This document shows, piece after piece, positions 6,592-8,137 of a stretch of 8,137 nucleotides of DNA. Each line of letters begins with the position of its first letter. The stretch's first letter is position 1. The stretch covers positions 1 to 8,137 of the forward strand of contig CAMWRK010000092.1 in NCBI GenBank assembly GCA_947176655.1, given 5' to 3'. Both the position numbers and the translations under genes were made by a program. The DNA is from an uncultured Prevotellaceae bacterium. Its GTDB lineage: Bacteria > Bacteroidota > Bacteroidia > Bacteroidales > Bacteroidaceae. The notes beneath the pieces are model-generated. The model had not been told where the DNA came from, did not search any database, and was given only the letters and a program-made list of their open reading frames with translations.

Positions 6592-7545
6592 ATGAAAGCA
6601 AAAACATTTCTAATCATATTGTTTGTGGCAATGTGTTCCGTAGAGGCAATGGCACAGGCCAAAAAGCCGACGCTGATGGTAGTGCCGAGCGATGCATGGT
6701 GTAAGGAGCATGGATACGAACAGAAGTTCGACAACCAAGGCTTCACTGAATTATTGCCCGATTATAAGGCTGCGGTGGCTACAGATAAACAACTTAATGC
6801 AGTCATCTCAAAAATAAATCTTCTCATGGCTGATAGAGGTTTCCCTCTAAAAGACTTGCAACAAAGTATAAAAAGTATATCTAATCTTGCTGCCGAAGAC
6901 AGGCTGATAACAAGCAAGAATACAGGCGCGGAAATAGTAGAAAGCCCGCTTGACCGCTTACGTCGTACAGCCAAGGCTGATATAATTCTCGAAATAGACT
7001 GGACAGTGAACACTGTTGGCCCCAAAAGTAGCGTTACATACAACCTGAGGGCTCTCGATGCCTATTCCGGCAAACAGGTGGCAGGCGCAGAAGGAACCGG
7101 CAAGGGTTCGTTCTCAGCAGAATTACCGCTGCTACTTGAAGAGGCTGTCCAAGACCACATGGATGCGTTCTCCGAACGTCTGCAGGCACATTTTGAGGAC
7201 TTGCTGACAAATGGACGTGAGGTTGTACTTGACATGCGTGTGTTCGACGGCAGTCCGATAGATATGGAGAGCGAGTACGATGGATACGAACTTAGCGAGG
7301 TTATAGATAACTGGCTGTCTGAAAATTGCGTAAATCACCGATTCAGTAAGTCTGATGCCACAGAGAGCATGATTCTCTATGAGCAGGTGCGCATACCGCT
7401 CTATAAGGCCAACGGCATGGCTCAAGACACTTATGGGTTTGCACGCGACCTGGCACGCTACCTCGCAGCGGCACCGTATAGCATTCCGGTAAAGACGGTC
7501 AACCGTGGCCTTGGCCGTTGTCTTTTGATTATAGGAGCAAAATAA
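6592..7545 (+). CDS. DUF6175 family exported protein
   Basis: This 317-residue protein has a signal peptide (MKAKTFLIILF core, cleavage near AMA|QA, residue 21). The sequence closely fits what I remember of DUF6175, a Bacteroidetes family of unknown function: KPTLMVVPSDAWC (25-37), ISKINLLMADRGFPLKDL (72-89), the KADIILEIDWTVN strand (128-140), LDAYSGKQVAGAEGTG (155-170), ELPLLLEEAV (177-186) and SEYDGYELSEVIDNW (227-241), ending EQVRIPLY and GLGRCLLIIG. The order 'xxMVVPS, then a helix, then ADIIL, then LDAYSGK' recalls the CsgG/LpoB-type envelope fold, where an alanine-aspartate strand precedes a D-x-x-[ST]-G turn; that link is my inference. The protein is full length. AGGA at 6580-6583, 8 nt before the ATG, gives a modest ribosome-binding site. 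Genes upstream and downstream are 18 and 14 nt away, supporting one operon. Likely location: periplasm or inner face of the outer membrane. Confidence 0.85.
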   Translation: MKAKTFLIILFVAMCSVEAMAQAKKPTLMVVPSDAWCKEHGYEQKFDNQGFTELLPDYKAAVATDKQLNAVISKINLLMADRGFPLKDLQQSIKSISNLAAEDRLITSKNTGAEIVESPLDRLRRTAKADIILEIDWTVNTVGPKSSVTYNLRALDAYSGKQVAGAEGTGKGSFSAELPLLLEEAVQDHMDAFSERLQAHFEDLLTNGREVVLDMRVFDGSPIDMESEYDGYELSEVIDNWLSENCVNHRFSKSDATESMILYEQVRIPLYKANGMAQDTYGFARDLARYLAAAPYSIPVKTVNRGLGRCLLIIGAK

Positions 7546-7552
7546 AGGAGGA
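7544..7552 (+). promoter_or_regulatory. Strong Shine-Dalgarno site of the last gene
   Basis: AAAGGAGGA contains a full AAGGAGG (7545-7551) 8 nt before the ATG at 7560, and it overlaps the stop codon of the DUF6175 gene (7543-7545). Bacteroidetes genes usually lack such sites, and the other genes in this window lack a full one. It fixes the start of the following gene. Confidence 0.7.
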
Positions 7553-7559
7553 CTATACA

Positions 7560-8137
7560 ATGAATATATGTAAATTACTATCCACGTCATTAATCTTTGT
7601 CTCAATAGGTGCAGGAGCGCAGGAATGTACGATGCCAGTTTCAGTGCAACTTGACAGCGATTTTGCCAATGTTCCGGAGGCAGCCTCTACAGTTCTGTAT
7701 CATACACTCAATCGTATTGCCACAGAGAACGGATTCAGCACGGAGTATGCAGCGTCGCCTTTTGTGCTCACGGCTCATTGCGATGTGATGGATAAAAGCA
7801 ATCTGCCTGGTCCTCCGATACAAACAGTATATAGCTTGGGTATTACGTTTTATTTTGCAGATACATATACCAAGACGAAGTTCGGTACAGCATACATGAC
7901 ACTCAACGGAGTGGGAACCGGCGAGGTAAAGAGCTACATCAACGCTTTCAAGCGCATTAACGCGAACAATAGCGAAATAACAGCTCTCATTAATAAGGGT
8001 AAAGAGAAGATGATGAGGTACTATGACACCCAATATCAGAATATCATTGCCGAGGCTCGCAGGCTTGCTTCGCAGCAAAACTATGAGGAGGCCATGATGA
8101 TGGTTTTCTCTATCCCGGTATGTTCCAAGGGTGGTAA
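7560..8137 (+). CDS. Exported protein of unknown function, 3' end outside window
   Basis: 192 residues are visible and the frame stays open to the right edge. The ATG at 7560 has a strong Shine-Dalgarno site and leads into a signal peptide (MNICKLLSTSLIFV core, cleavage near AGA|Q, residue 20). The mature part begins with a strand and helix (VQLDSDF, then VPEAASTVLYHTLNRIATENG, about 39-59), then SPFVLTAHCDVMDK, a PGPP turn near 81-84, and VYSLGITFYFAD. GVGTGEVKSYINAFKRIN (113-130) repeats the G-x-G-plus-helix pattern seen in the LPP20-like gene. The end visible here (KEKMMRYYDTQYQNIIAEAR, then LASQQNYEEAMMMVFSIP) looks like a long helix followed by a TPR-type helix. I recall similar Bacteroidales hypothetical proteins that continue with a cysteine-containing turn after this point. 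The gap to the DUF6175 gene is only 14 nt, so it belongs to the same operon. No function can be assigned. Confidence 0.85.
   Translation, partial: MNICKLLSTSLIFVSIGAGAQECTMPVSVQLDSDFANVPEAASTVLYHTLNRIATENGFSTEYAASPFVLTAHCDVMDKSNLPGPPIQTVYSLGITFYFADTYTKTKFGTAYMTLNGVGTGEVKSYINAFKRINANNSEITALINKGKEKMMRYYDTQYQNIIAEARRLASQQNYEEAMMMVFSIPVCSKGG

Noticed and set aside
7641..8078. 145-codon open frame on the - strand at the right edge
   Set aside because: It lies wholly antisense to the last operon gene, which has a signal peptide and a strong Shine-Dalgarno site.

Overview
The window looks like chromosomal DNA from a Bacteroidales bacterium, most likely Bacteroides or Prevotella-like. Three things point there: an OmpA-family porin tail of the kind abundant in that order, a -7 promoter element of the form TAnnTTTG, and a run of small secreted proteins that match my memory of Bacteroidales-only families (one is DUF6175). 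Nothing in the window indicates a phage, transposon or CRISPR array.

Layout, all genes on the + strand. (1) Positions 2-499: the C-terminal part of an OmpA-like outer-membrane protein, followed by a Rho-independent terminator. (2) Positions 578-1681: trpS, tryptophanyl-tRNA synthetase, ending in a strong terminator at 1750-1805. (3) Positions 1806-2573: about 770 bases without a convincing protein gene. This gap holds an inverted-repeat cluster (1813-1873), a near-ideal Bacteroidetes promoter (2027-2055), a series of stem-loops (2071-2451) and a terminator hairpin with a T tract (2454-2496). I read the promoter-to-terminator block as a candidate structured non-coding RNA of about 430 nt, or else a long attenuated leader of the next gene. 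(4) Positions 2574-8137: six closely spaced genes, each starting with a signal peptide. In order they are a WG-repeat protein, a 413-residue unknown, two small related proteins of about 155 residues, a DUF6175 protein and a further unknown that runs off the right edge.

The six-gene run has gaps of only 14 to 34 nt and no visible internal terminator, so it is probably one operon. All products appear to be exported to the periplasm or outer membrane. Several carry patterns that recall the LPP20/FlgT/CsgG/LpoB group of envelope proteins: a G-x-G followed by regularly spaced alanines, and an 'alanine-aspartate then beta strand, ending in D-x-x-[ST]-G' pattern. My best guess is an uncharacterised envelope-associated assembly; its function cannot be read from sequence. 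The housekeeping genes on the left (ompA-like, trpS) appear to be transcriptionally insulated from it by two terminators.
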